NCBI GenBank assembly: GCA_028716385.1
Contig: JAQUPX010000001.1
Coordinates: 891,674 to 953,578 of the forward strand
Source: a bacterium
GTDB taxonomy: Bacteria > Hydrothermota > UBA3073 > JACQXS01 > JAQTXJ01
Direction of reading: 5' to 3'
Length of the DNA stretch: 61,905 nucleotides
Numbering within the stretch: the first letter of the stretch is position 1; each line of letters begins with the position of its first letter. Below are positions 17,464-25,596 of this stretch, in pieces. The notes below the pieces were generated by a model. The model was not told the origin of the DNA. It was given only the letters and a program-made list of their open reading frames with translations, and made no database searches. A program made the translations under genes and the position numbers.

Positions 17464-18045
17464 TCAAAATAGGTGTTGGATAAGAATTTTTAATCCAATA
17501 ACAATTAAAATTATACCGCCAAGAATTTCAATTTTATTCTCAAAAAAGTGTCCGGCTTTATTACCAATGAAAACACCTATAAAAGAAAGCGAAAAAGTTA
17601 TAACTCCAATAATCATTATCGGGGTTATAATAGAGACGCTTAGAAATGCAAAACTCAAACCAACTGCTAATGCGTCAATACTTGTAGCAACGGATAATAA
17701 CAATAGGACATATAAATTCAACGGGTTGATTTCTTTTTTTTCGGATTCTTTTTTTGTTGCTTCATAAATCATTTTAATCCCTATTAAATTTAGTAATCCA
17801 AATGCTATCCAGTGGTCAAAACTCGAAATAAAGCGATCCAGATAACAACCAACAAACCATCCTATTAATGGCATACCCATCTGGAACACACCAAAAAATA
17901 TTGCAATTTTTAAGGCATTGTCGAAGATCTCGCCTTTCTTTGTAGGGGGGCCGGGTTTTAGATTTTTTATAATTGCTCCACTTGTAATGGAGACAGCAAA
18001 AGCATCCATTGCCAAAGCAAAAGCTATAAATATATAAGTTAACAT
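17464..18045 (-). CDS. mntP: Putative manganese efflux pump MntP
   Basis: A 193-residue inner-membrane protein with six hydrophobic helices. It carries the family landmarks ALAMDAFAVSITSGA (residues 10-24) and SIDALAVGLSFAF, the paired Asp-containing segments of MntP that form the ion path, and PLIGWFVG. MntP exports Mn2+ from the cytoplasm. Residues about 31-43 (PGPPTKKGEIFDN) lengthen the first cytoplasmic loop compared with typical members. They are encoded partly by the dispersed 17-mer TTGTCGAAGATCTCGCC (17918-17934), an apparent in-frame repeat insertion. No Mn-riboswitch (yybP-ykoY) is recognisable upstream. Confidence 0.88.
   Translation of the reverse strand: MLTYIFIAFALAMDAFAVSITSGAIIKNLKPGPPTKKGEIFDNALKIAIFFGVFQMGMPLIGWFVGCYLDRFISSFDHWIAFGLLNLIGIKMIYEATKKESEKKEINPLNLYVLLLLSVATSIDALAVGLSFAFLSVSIITPIMIIGVITFSLSFIGVFIGNKAGHFFENKIEILGGIILIVIGLKILIQHLF
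17918..17934. repeat. Dispersed 17-mer TTGTCGAAGATCTCGCC inside mntP
   Basis: It is identical to 3065-3081 in intergenic block 2. Here it falls in a cytoplasmic loop of MntP and keeps the reading frame. Confidence 0.75.
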
Positions 18046-18328
18046 ACTTTCTCTATGATACTGGTTTGATATAAAGTCTACGATACTCCTCTTTTATAAA
18101 ATCGTCAATAAAATTAAAAATAAGAGTTTTCATAAATAATTGAGAAGAACAAACCATCAAAATATTGAGTTTTATAAATTTTTGTTGCAAAAATAAGTAT
18201 AGTAGGATATATAGTATGAAATATAGTGAAGATAAAAAAGCTGGTTTTTTACTTTATAATAACTCCAAAGATATAACTATAATATTATTATGGTAAAAAG
18301 TTTTAGGGTAACAAGTTAATTTATAAAT

Positions 18329-20437
18329 ATGTATACACCGTTATTTAGTGTGCTTGTAAATATTGTCACTGTGGCTTCTGCAATAGTATTTATTTACTAT
18401 GTTCTTAGAAATTCACTTATTTTAAGTGCTGTAAGTACTCAATATCTTTTGATTATCGGGACACTTATTATAACTTTTGTAGAAATTATTTATTCAACAA
18501 TAACTTTTGTAAGTTATAGTGTAGTTAATTTAAAACTTCTCTATTTTGTTTTGTTTCTTTTGTTTGTTATCGGAGTAATTATCCTTTTATTAAGCAATAT
18601 TGTCTCGGTGTTTACTATTGCAAAAAACTACAGGATTTCTTTATTAAAACTTATGAGAATAATCCCGCATAAGATATACCGCTCATTTAGTATGTTTATA
18701 CTTTTGTTAGTGGTATTGCTTTTCTGGGGAATAATTTTATCTCTTATTTCCGAATCTACATGGAGTATATTTATACAGCTTGCCATTATGTTTGCTTTTA
18801 TAAATTTTGCGATAGGAGAGAAAAAACTCTATATGAGTATGAAACTAAAAGTAATAGCATTGGAACATATCGGGTGGAGAATGCTCTTCAGAGACGATGT
18901 TCTGGCAGTTAATAGTTATGTCGTTATGCTTAATATGTTTTTAAAGATAGTGAGAACTGCAACAGGGGATAAAATTTTAAGAGATACGATAATAGAATAC
19001 TTTAAAAATAATCCTATGTTTTTTGAGAACTGTGAAATAAAGGACGATTTAACGATAGATGTATCATCTATTGTTTCAAATCTCAGTAAACTTTACGAAA
19101 AAGATAAAATAAAAATAATTTGTAATTTGTTTTCCTTGCTTATTTCAAGGATTATAACATTATATGGGACAATAACTTCCCCGGTTTATGCTGCGGAAGT
19201 TTTTGAAAAAACTTTTGCAATAATAAAAGATAAAATAAAAGATACCCCTATTTTTTTTGAGATTATTCAAAGTTTCCCCGAGGGAATTCTTAGATATGAA
19301 AAATTAACTATTTTAAATAAAGAAGAATTGGAAATAAGGGTGAAAAATAGGACTATAGAATTAGAAAGAGAAAAAACCTTTTCAGAAAATATTATAGCGA
19401 CTATCCCGGATTTACTTGTCATCCTTGACAAAAACTTAAAAATAATCGGCAATAACCAAAGTTTCTATACACTATTTCGTGGAAATTATCGAAAAATAAA
19501 AGGGCATTTTATTACGGATGTTTTATTAAACAAGATAAATAAAACCACAAATCTTAAGAGTAGTTTAATGGATATTATAAAAACAGGAAGAACGTTAGAA
19601 GATCTTGAAATAACTTATAAAACAGGAAAATCCGATGCGAAAATATTTGAAGTTGTAGGAAAAGTAATATCGTTAGAAGAAAAAGGAAAAATACTTGTTA
19701 TTTTCAAAGATATTACGGAGAAAAAAAGAATAGAACAGCAAAAATTTCAAACGGAAAAAATCAAAATATTAGAGCAATTGGCGCCATGGCTGGCACATCA
19801 ACTTAAAAATCCATTAGCAATAATACTGGGGCATACTCAATTAATATCCAGAAATGATAAAATAACAAAAATAGACGATAAGAATATTTCTAACAGTTTG
19901 TTAATTATAGGAGAACAAATTAACCGCGCATCCAATTTAGTGACTGGACTTTTGAACCTTACTACAAGGGCAGATATTAGATTTAGCAGGATAAACATTC
20001 ATTTAATATTAGATAAAATAATAGCCTTGCATCAGTATTTATTAAAAAAACAGGGTATTATTGTAAAAAGAAACTATTTTAAATTAAATTCATTAGAAAT
20101 AGAAGGAGATGAAAACCAGCTTAGCGAAGTGTTTACTGTTATCCTAAATAATTCTATTGAAAGCATTCCAAAAGGAGGACAAATTGAAATTTCTACAAAT
20201 ATAAAGAATAATAAATCGCAAATCGAAGTAAAGATTAAAGATAATGGAGCAGGAATAGAAAAAAAGTATCTTGACAAAATATTCAATCCCTTTTTTACTA
20301 CTAAAAATAGTGGGACCGGATTAGGGTTGTTTTTTTCAAAGATAATAATTAATAATCATAAGGGAGATATTAAACTAAACAGTAGCAAAGGGAAAGGAAC
20401 GGAAGTCCTAATAAGGCTTCCCGTGAGTCATTTATGA
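18329..20437 (+). CDS. Membrane sensor histidine kinase with PAS domain
   Basis: A 702-residue kinase. Residues 1 to about 165 hold seven hydrophobic segments. A variable region follows, then a coiled coil (about 330-350) and a PAS domain (about 350-465: IPDLLVILDKNLKIIGNN to VIFKDITEKKR). The dimerisation domain has H490 in LAPWLAHQLKNPLAIILGH. The ATP-binding domain shows the N box (VILNNSIESIPKGG), DNGAGI and TGLGLFFSKII. It senses a signal in or at the membrane and phosphorylates the NtrC-type regulator encoded next, whose ATG overlaps its stop by 4 bases. The H-box Trp (APWLAH instead of the common ASLAHE) is slightly unusual. Confidence 0.92.
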   Translation: MYTPLFSVLVNIVTVASAIVFIYYVLRNSLILSAVSTQYLLIIGTLIITFVEIIYSTITFVSYSVVNLKLLYFVLFLLFVIGVIILLLSNIVSVFTIAKNYRISLLKLMRIIPHKIYRSFSMFILLLVVLLFWGIILSLISESTWSIFIQLAIMFAFINFAIGEKKLYMSMKLKVIALEHIGWRMLFRDDVLAVNSYVVMLNMFLKIVRTATGDKILRDTIIEYFKNNPMFFENCEIKDDLTIDVSSIVSNLSKLYEKDKIKIICNLFSLLISRIITLYGTITSPVYAAEVFEKTFAIIKDKIKDTPIFFEIIQSFPEGILRYEKLTILNKEELEIRVKNRTIELEREKTFSENIIATIPDLLVILDKNLKIIGNNQSFYTLFRGNYRKIKGHFITDVLLNKINKTTNLKSSLMDIIKTGRTLEDLEITYKTGKSDAKIFEVVGKVISLEEKGKILVIFKDITEKKRIEQQKFQTEKIKILEQLAPWLAHQLKNPLAIILGHTQLISRNDKITKIDDKNISNSLLIIGEQINRASNLVTGLLNLTTRADIRFSRINIHLILDKIIALHQYLLKKQGIIVKRNYFKLNSLEIEGDENQLSEVFTVILNNSIESIPKGGQIEISTNIKNNKSQIEVKIKDNGAGIEKKYLDKIFNPFFTTKNSGTGLGLFFSKIIINNHKGDIKLNSSKGKGTEVLIRLPVSHL

Positions 20438-21843
20438 GTAAAAATATTTTAATTGTCGATGATGAAGAAGGAATGTGTTCCTTTATTAAACAATGCTTAG
20501 AACAAGCCGGATTTAATGCGGATTACGTTCTCAATGGGAAAGATGCGGTAAGCCGGTATAGTAAGTATGACCTTATAATACTTGATATAAGGATGCCGGG
20601 AATGAACGGACTGGAAGTGTTAAGTAAAATAAAGCAGAAGAACAGCAAATTACCGGTTATTATTATGAGCGCTTTTGGAGATTATCAACAGGCTTTTGAG
20701 CTTTTGAATAAGGGTGCCGACGACTATCTCCAAAAACCCTTTAATATAGAAGATATGCTCTTTAGGGTTGCCAAAACACTGGAAATATACAAACTCCAGA
20801 AAGAAATAGAAAGTTACAGGGTACAGGCTCGTAAAAGTATGGCAAGTATCGTGTATAAAGGTTCTAAAATGAACAGGATTTTAGAAATAGTAGATAAAGT
20901 TGCAAAAGAAGATGTTCCTGTCTTGATAACCGGTGAAAGTGGGACCGGTAAAGAACTAATTGCAAGAGCCGTGCATTATAACACGTATAATCCTCGTAAA
21001 GAAAAACCATTCTGGATTGTAAATTGCAGCGCTTTGCCCGAAACGTTATTAGATGACGAGCTATTCGGACATATCAAGGGTGCATTTACGGGGGCAAATA
21101 CTGATAAATATGGGCTTTTTGAAGTTGCAGACGGAGGAACAATTTTTCTTGATGAAATAGCGGATGCGTCTCCTTCAACCCAGGCAAAATTGTTACGAGT
21201 CGTAGAAAATGGGGAATTCAGAAAACTTGGAGAAACAAGAGTTCGTAATGCAGACGTAAGAATAATAGTAGCAACAAATAAAACACTTTCGGGAGAAGTT
21301 GCGGAAGGAAAATTCAGGCAAGATTTATATCAAAGATTGAAAGTCGTGGAAATAAATATCCCACCATTAAGAGAGCGAATCGAGGATATTTCCGAGCTAA
21401 TAAATTTTTTCTTAAATGTATTTAATCAAGAATTCAAAAAAAATGTTAAACTTATTGAAGAAGTTGTAGAAGAACTAAAAAAATACTCATGGCCCGGTAA
21501 TGTTCGGGAACTCAAACATACAATTCAAAAACTAATATTATTATCAGATACAACAGTTGTCACATTAGAAAGTTTACACAAGATTTTTTCTGATTATGGT
21601 ATCAATTCTCCGGAATTTATTAGCGAAAAAACTAATGAAGCGGGACATTCTTCCCAGGACGAGACTTTTACTGAATTAAAGACTAATTTTATTAAAGATT
21701 TTGAGCGAACTTTTTTCCTGGATTTAGTCAAGAAATCTAATGGTAATATATCAAAAGCAGCACAGAGCGCTAAAATGAACAGGAGATACTTAACGGAAAA
21801 ACTTAAAGAATACGGTATAGAAGCCACGAAATATAAAAAATAA
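20434..21843 (+). CDS. NtrC-family sigma-54-dependent response regulator
   Basis: A 469-residue enhancer-binding protein. The receiver domain (1-120) has acidic pocket VDDEE, phospho-acceptor D51 in LIILDIRMPG and K101 in LQKPF. The AAA+ domain has Walker A GESGTGKE (167-174), the sigma-54 contact loop GAFTGA (216-221) and Walker B GTIFLDE (235-241). A Fis-type helix-turn-helix closes the protein (SNGNISKAAQSAKMNRRYL). Phosphorylated by the kinase upstream, it would activate RNA polymerase with sigma-54. A perfect sigma-54 promoter and two palindromes lie just downstream (21886-22067), making the receiver genes that follow probable targets. Confidence 0.95.
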   Translation: MSKNILIVDDEEGMCSFIKQCLEQAGFNADYVLNGKDAVSRYSKYDLIILDIRMPGMNGLEVLSKIKQKNSKLPVIIMSAFGDYQQAFELLNKGADDYLQKPFNIEDMLFRVAKTLEIYKLQKEIESYRVQARKSMASIVYKGSKMNRILEIVDKVAKEDVPVLITGESGTGKELIARAVHYNTYNPRKEKPFWIVNCSALPETLLDDELFGHIKGAFTGANTDKYGLFEVADGGTIFLDEIADASPSTQAKLLRVVENGEFRKLGETRVRNADVRIIVATNKTLSGEVAEGKFRQDLYQRLKVVEINIPPLRERIEDISELINFFLNVFNQEFKKNVKLIEEVVEELKKYSWPGNVRELKHTIQKLILLSDTTVVTLESLHKIFSDYGINSPEFISEKTNEAGHSSQDETFTELKTNFIKDFERTFFLDLVKKSNGNISKAAQSAKMNRRYLTEKLKEYGIEATKYKK

Positions 21844-21885
21844 TTACTCCTCTCTGGTTTAAGCTTAAGATTTAACTCAAACAAT

Positions 21886-21903
21886 TGAGTGCTAATGCAC
21901 TCA
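21886..21903. promoter_or_regulatory. Palindromic site 1 (candidate enhancer for the NtrC-type regulator)
   Basis: TGAGTGC-TAAT-GCACTCA is a perfect 7-bp inverted repeat. It is 150 bases upstream of the sigma-54 promoter -24 element and shares its half-site with site 2. No T-run follows, so an intrinsic terminator is less likely. Confidence 0.6.
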
Positions 21904-21956
21904 CTATTCTAAATTGTCTTAAACCGCTGGATTTGCGTTGCTTTATCCTCATTTTG

Positions 21957-21974
21957 TGAGTGCTGTAGCACTCA
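21957..21974. promoter_or_regulatory. Palindromic site 2 (candidate enhancer for the NtrC-type regulator)
   Basis: TGAGTGCT-GT-AGCACTCA is a perfect 8-bp inverted repeat. Its centre is 71 bases from that of site 1 and it ends 79 bases upstream of the -24 element. This is the usual distance range of upstream activating sequences bound by NtrC-family proteins. Confidence 0.6.
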
Positions 21975-22052
21975 AATTGTCGAATAATTAAATTCCTGAA
22001 TTTATGTTGTAATAGCAAGCAAGAAAAGGGCTTTTGTCGAAATTTAACTTTT

Positions 22053-22067
22053 TGGCACAAAACTTGC
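22053..22067 (+). promoter_or_regulatory. Sigma-54 promoter TGGCAC-N5-TTGC
   Basis: TTGGCACAAAACTTGCTT contains the invariant GG (22054-22055) and GC (22066-22067) separated by exactly 10 bases and matches the -24/-12 consensus fully. The predicted start of transcription, about 12 bases after the GC, is only about 5 bases before the ATG of the first receiver gene, so the mRNA leader would be almost absent. Confidence 0.8.
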
Positions 22068-22083
22068 TTAATTATAAAGTAAT

Positions 22084-22536
22084 ATGGGTATAAAAAACAG
22101 TATTTTAATAATTGATGATAACAAAGATGTATGTCTTATGCTGAAACAGATATTCGTTCTTAATGATTTCGAGGTGGATACGGCTATGACAGGTCAGGAA
22201 GCTATCGAAAAGGTTCGGGGTAGGTTTTTTGACGTAAGTTTACTGGATATCAAATTACCGGATATAGAAGGGACAAAGTTAATACCTTTGCTCAAAAAGA
22301 TACATCCCAATATTAAAATAATTATAGTTAGCGGATTCTCTTATCTAAATACTTCTATGAAAATCTTAGATAAATGGGGATTAAGTTATGTTGTCAAACC
22401 TTTTGATATAGATGAACTACTTTTTAAGATTAAGGAAGCAATTGAAAAACAGTGTTTAATAATAGATGACAGGAAAATATCGGAAAAAGTATTAGTTGGA
22501 GGTAAGCAAACAGGGGGACATCAACAAAATGAATAA
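22084..22536 (+). CDS. Stand-alone response-regulator receiver protein
   Basis: A 150-residue single-domain receiver. The acidic pair IIDDN lies at 10-13, the phospho-acceptor is D55 in FFDVSLLDIKLPDIEG, and the conserved Lys is in YVVKPFD. No output domain follows; the last 35 residues are a short charged tail. It could be a phosphate shuttle, a sink for the upstream kinase, or a regulator of a motor or enzyme by direct contact. It is the first gene after the sigma-54 promoter and palindromes, and overlaps the next receiver gene by 8 bases. No ribosome-binding site is apparent before the ATG. Confidence 0.88.
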   Translation: MGIKNSILIIDDNKDVCLMLKQIFVLNDFEVDTAMTGQEAIEKVRGRFFDVSLLDIKLPDIEGTKLIPLLKKIHPNIKIIIVSGFSYLNTSMKILDKWGLSYVVKPFDIDELLFKIKEAIEKQCLIIDDRKISEKVLVGGKQTGGHQQNE

Positions 22537-23116
22537 AATGGTTTGTTCTAAAATAAACAGTAAAATATTTAAAACAACAAAACAGCTTGATTTTAAAGAT
22601 AATAGGATTATCCAGCAAAGTGGACAATATTTTTGCAAAATGTCTCATTCCACAGAGAATTTTAATTTTAAAAGAAGTCCTGACAACAGTGTTTTAATAG
22701 TTGATGATAATATAGAGATGTGTCTTATGTTTAAATATTTTTTATATAAAAAGGGGTTCGGGATAGATACCGTTGGAACAGGAAAAGAGGCTTTAAGAAA
22801 ACTACGGTATAGATTTTTTAACGTAATTTTATTGGCGGGGATAGAAGGATTAGAATTAGTGCCTTATTTTAAAGAAATGCATCCGGATGTAGGGATAATT
22901 ATAATTACAGACTGTCCGGCGACAACAAGCGTGATCAACACATTAAGCAATAAAGTATCCTGTTATTTAACAAAACCTGTTAATTTTGGTGAAGTTTCAG
23001 ATAAAGTTAAAGAAATTATCCAAAAGCAAAGGTTATCGATAATCAGAAATAAGCTGTTAGAGATTAGTCAACTAAGGGAAATTAATTTTGAAACAAACAG
23101 AAGAGTATACGTATAA
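22529..23116 (+). CDS. Degenerate receiver protein lacking the phospho-acceptor
   Basis: About 195 residues from ATG 22529, which follows a GGGGGA 10 bases upstream; TTG 22496 is an alternative. A 50-residue N-terminal extension precedes a receiver fold (SVLIVDDN at about 54-61, then KEALRKLRYRFFNVILL). Where the paralogue just upstream has FFDVSLLDIKLPDIEG, this one reads FFNVILLAGIEG. The Asp and about four to five neighbouring residues are missing. The acidic pair and the C-terminal CYLTKPVNF with its Lys remain. It is therefore a pseudo-receiver, probably acting by protein contact or locked in one state. It may form a pair with the intact receiver. Confidence 0.8.
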   Translation: MNKMVCSKINSKIFKTTKQLDFKDNRIIQQSGQYFCKMSHSTENFNFKRSPDNSVLIVDDNIEMCLMFKYFLYKKGFGIDTVGTGKEALRKLRYRFFNVILLAGIEGLELVPYFKEMHPDVGIIIITDCPATTSVINTLSNKVSCYLTKPVNFGEVSDKVKEIIQKQRLSIIRNKLLEISQLREINFETNRRVYV

Positions 23117-23215
23117 AAAGCAAGTAAAAGCGCAAAATTCCGCAAGCTCAATATAAAGGGTACCTATTTACTCTCTAAGTCATTAAATACTTCTAATTTT
23201 AAGTGGGAGGAAAAG

Positions 23216-25435
23216 ATGAAAAAAGAATTAAATGTAATAATAAGTATATTATTTTTGACGCTGGCGGTTCAATCTGCATTGGCGCAAGTAGAAATAACGG
23301 ATACTATATTGCTGAATCCTGCAGTTGGTAGCGGTAAATGCCCTGTAGCAGTGGATGCGGATGTTACAACCAACAGAATATATATAGCAAATGTGGAAAG
23401 CAATAACGTTTCGGTAATAGATGGAACGGTTGATACGCTTATGGCTTCAATAACAGTTGGGGATTCACCCGTTGCCGTATGCGTGAATAGTATTACCGGA
23501 AGAATATATGTGGCAAATAAGGGAAATAATACTATTTCCGTAATAGAAGGGACGAGCAATACGGTTATAAATACGATACCTGTAGATGCAATAGGTTTTG
23601 ACTACTCTACTCCAAGATGTATGGATATAAACATTAAAACCAATAAAATATATGTAACGCACAGCAGCAAAAGTAAAATATCGGTAATAGACGGGACAAG
23701 CAATACGATTATAGATACAATAGTAACAAGCGAGTGGACAAATAAAATATGTATAAACGATTCAACTAACCTCGTATATGCAGCGGATTATCATAAAATC
23801 TCAGTAATAGATGGGGCAGGGGATACGCTTATAGATACAATTCCGCTGAATGCTTCTTGGACGAGTATTTTTGATATATGTGTAAATCCTGCGACAAACA
23901 AAATATATGTGGCAACCGGTGACCAGGGAGGATGGATTTTTGTAATAGATGGTGCAACCAATATGTTTATGGATACGACTTTCTTTGATGGTGAAGAAGC
24001 TCACAATATATGCGTAAATCCATTAACAAATAGAATATATACAACAATGGATTATAATTATGAGCGTGGTATAAAAGTGATAGATGGAACAGTTGATACT
24101 GTGGTAGAAACATTAAATACTGCCTTTATTTCTTCTGATATATACGTAAATCCGTTGACAAACAAAATATACACAGCAAACGGATACTGGGATGATATTG
24201 TTGTGTTAGACGGTGTAGAAGATACAATTACAGCTACGGTAAGAGTAAATGAACACCCTGCCGCTTTATGCGTGAACCCTACAACGAATAGAATATATGC
24301 AGGAAATAGCGCAAGTAACGATATCAAGGTTATAGAAGGAGTTAATAATAAAATTATATCTACAATACCGGGAGGGTATTATTTCAGCGATATAGATATA
24401 AATCCGCTTACCAATAAAATATATGCCGGGTATGGGATGTGGTATGTTCCTACAAAAGGGGAAAGACATATTACAAATTATTCTAATATGTTAGTAATAG
24501 ATGGGGGAAGCAATACAGTTATAGATACAATGCTTTCTCCCTGGGGACCTTGTATTGTTACTTCTTATCCTTGGATATGTACAAACCCGACACTGGGTAG
24601 GGTATACGGAAATATTTTCGTAATAGAAGACTCCGGGAATACAGTTGTAGATACGCTAAAGGCAATAGGAGATATGGGTGCGAATCCTATTACCAATAAA
24701 CTTTACATATATGATTGTACGGATATCTATGTAATGGATGGAATAAGCAATGAAGTCATAGATACCATAATAGGTGTGGGTGTGGGAGGAACAGATAGAA
24801 TGACAGGAGTCATTGATGTAAATTATAGAACTAATAAAATATATGCTGTGGATGTCCAACAGGGAAAAGTATCAGTTATAAATGGGAATGATAATACAAT
24901 AATAAAAAAATTAACTATCGGAGATTCTCTCTACGGGATATGCGTTAACTCTATGATAAATAGAATATATGTGGCTTGTAGTGGAGACAGTACTCTTTCA
25001 GTAATAGATGGAGCAGGGGATTCGGTGATACAGAAAATATCTTTAGGGAGAAAACCTAACAAGATTGCAGTTAGTCCGCAAACAAAAACAATATACGTAA
25101 GTTGCAGTGATGTCGGGGAAGTGTTGGTATTGAAGGATAATACGGGAGTGGAAGAGAATGCGGATTTTGGATTTTGGAATATGGAATTGAAAATAGGGAA
25201 AAATCCATTTATTAAATCAACGGTTATTAGTTATCAGATTCCAACAAAGAGTAAAGTCTCATTGAAAATGTATGATTTATCAGGGAGATGCGCGAAGACA
25301 TTAGTGAATGGAGAAAAAGAGACTGGAAATTATAGTATTAATCTAAATGCAAAAGAATTAAAAACAGGAATTTATTTTTTGAAGCTGATGGCAGGGGAGT
25401 ATAAAGAAACAAAAAAATTGATATTGATGAGATAG
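23216..25435 (+). CDS. Secreted YVTN-type beta-propeller protein with sorting domain
   Basis: A 739-residue surface or secreted protein. The signal peptide is residues 1-23 (ending SALAQ). About fourteen repeats of roughly 42 residues follow, each with a core like NRIYVAN-x-SVIDGT-x-NTVI-x-TI, the YVTN/Lgt repeat family that folds as a beta-propeller. The last 85 residues are a Por-type sorting domain beginning NPFIKSTVISYQIP and ending ETKKLILMR. GGGAGGA stands before the ATG. A close relative with the same design is at 52986-55139. Such proteins are often adhesins or S-layer-associated, but the ligand is unknown. Confidence 0.88.
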   Translation: MKKELNVIISILFLTLAVQSALAQVEITDTILLNPAVGSGKCPVAVDADVTTNRIYIANVESNNVSVIDGTVDTLMASITVGDSPVAVCVNSITGRIYVANKGNNTISVIEGTSNTVINTIPVDAIGFDYSTPRCMDINIKTNKIYVTHSSKSKISVIDGTSNTIIDTIVTSEWTNKICINDSTNLVYAADYHKISVIDGAGDTLIDTIPLNASWTSIFDICVNPATNKIYVATGDQGGWIFVIDGATNMFMDTTFFDGEEAHNICVNPLTNRIYTTMDYNYERGIKVIDGTVDTVVETLNTAFISSDIYVNPLTNKIYTANGYWDDIVVLDGVEDTITATVRVNEHPAALCVNPTTNRIYAGNSASNDIKVIEGVNNKIISTIPGGYYFSDIDINPLTNKIYAGYGMWYVPTKGERHITNYSNMLVIDGGSNTVIDTMLSPWGPCIVTSYPWICTNPTLGRVYGNIFVIEDSGNTVVDTLKAIGDMGANPITNKLYIYDCTDIYVMDGISNEVIDTIIGVGVGGTDRMTGVIDVNYRTNKIYAVDVQQGKVSVINGNDNTIIKKLTIGDSLYGICVNSMINRIYVACSGDSTLSVIDGAGDSVIQKISLGRKPNKIAVSPQTKTIYVSCSDVGEVLVLKDNTGVEENADFGFWNMELKIGKNPFIKSTVISYQIPTKSKVSLKMYDLSGRCAKTLVNGEKETGNYSINLNAKELKTGIYFLKLMAGEYKETKKLILMR

Positions 25436-25596
25436 AAACAATGTAGATAGCACGAGAGATAGCAAAGAAGTAGAAGATTAACCCCACAAAATTAACATAG
25501 ATTGTACAAATCCAAAAAAATACTTGCAAAAAGTAGTTTTAGAAAGCATATAAATACTTAAGATAGTTATTTTTTATTTTATTAAAAGGGGGGACT

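Noticed and set aside
18046..18328. Manganese riboswitch upstream of mntP
   Set aside because: The yybP-ykoY core sequences were not recognised in this AT-rich stretch.
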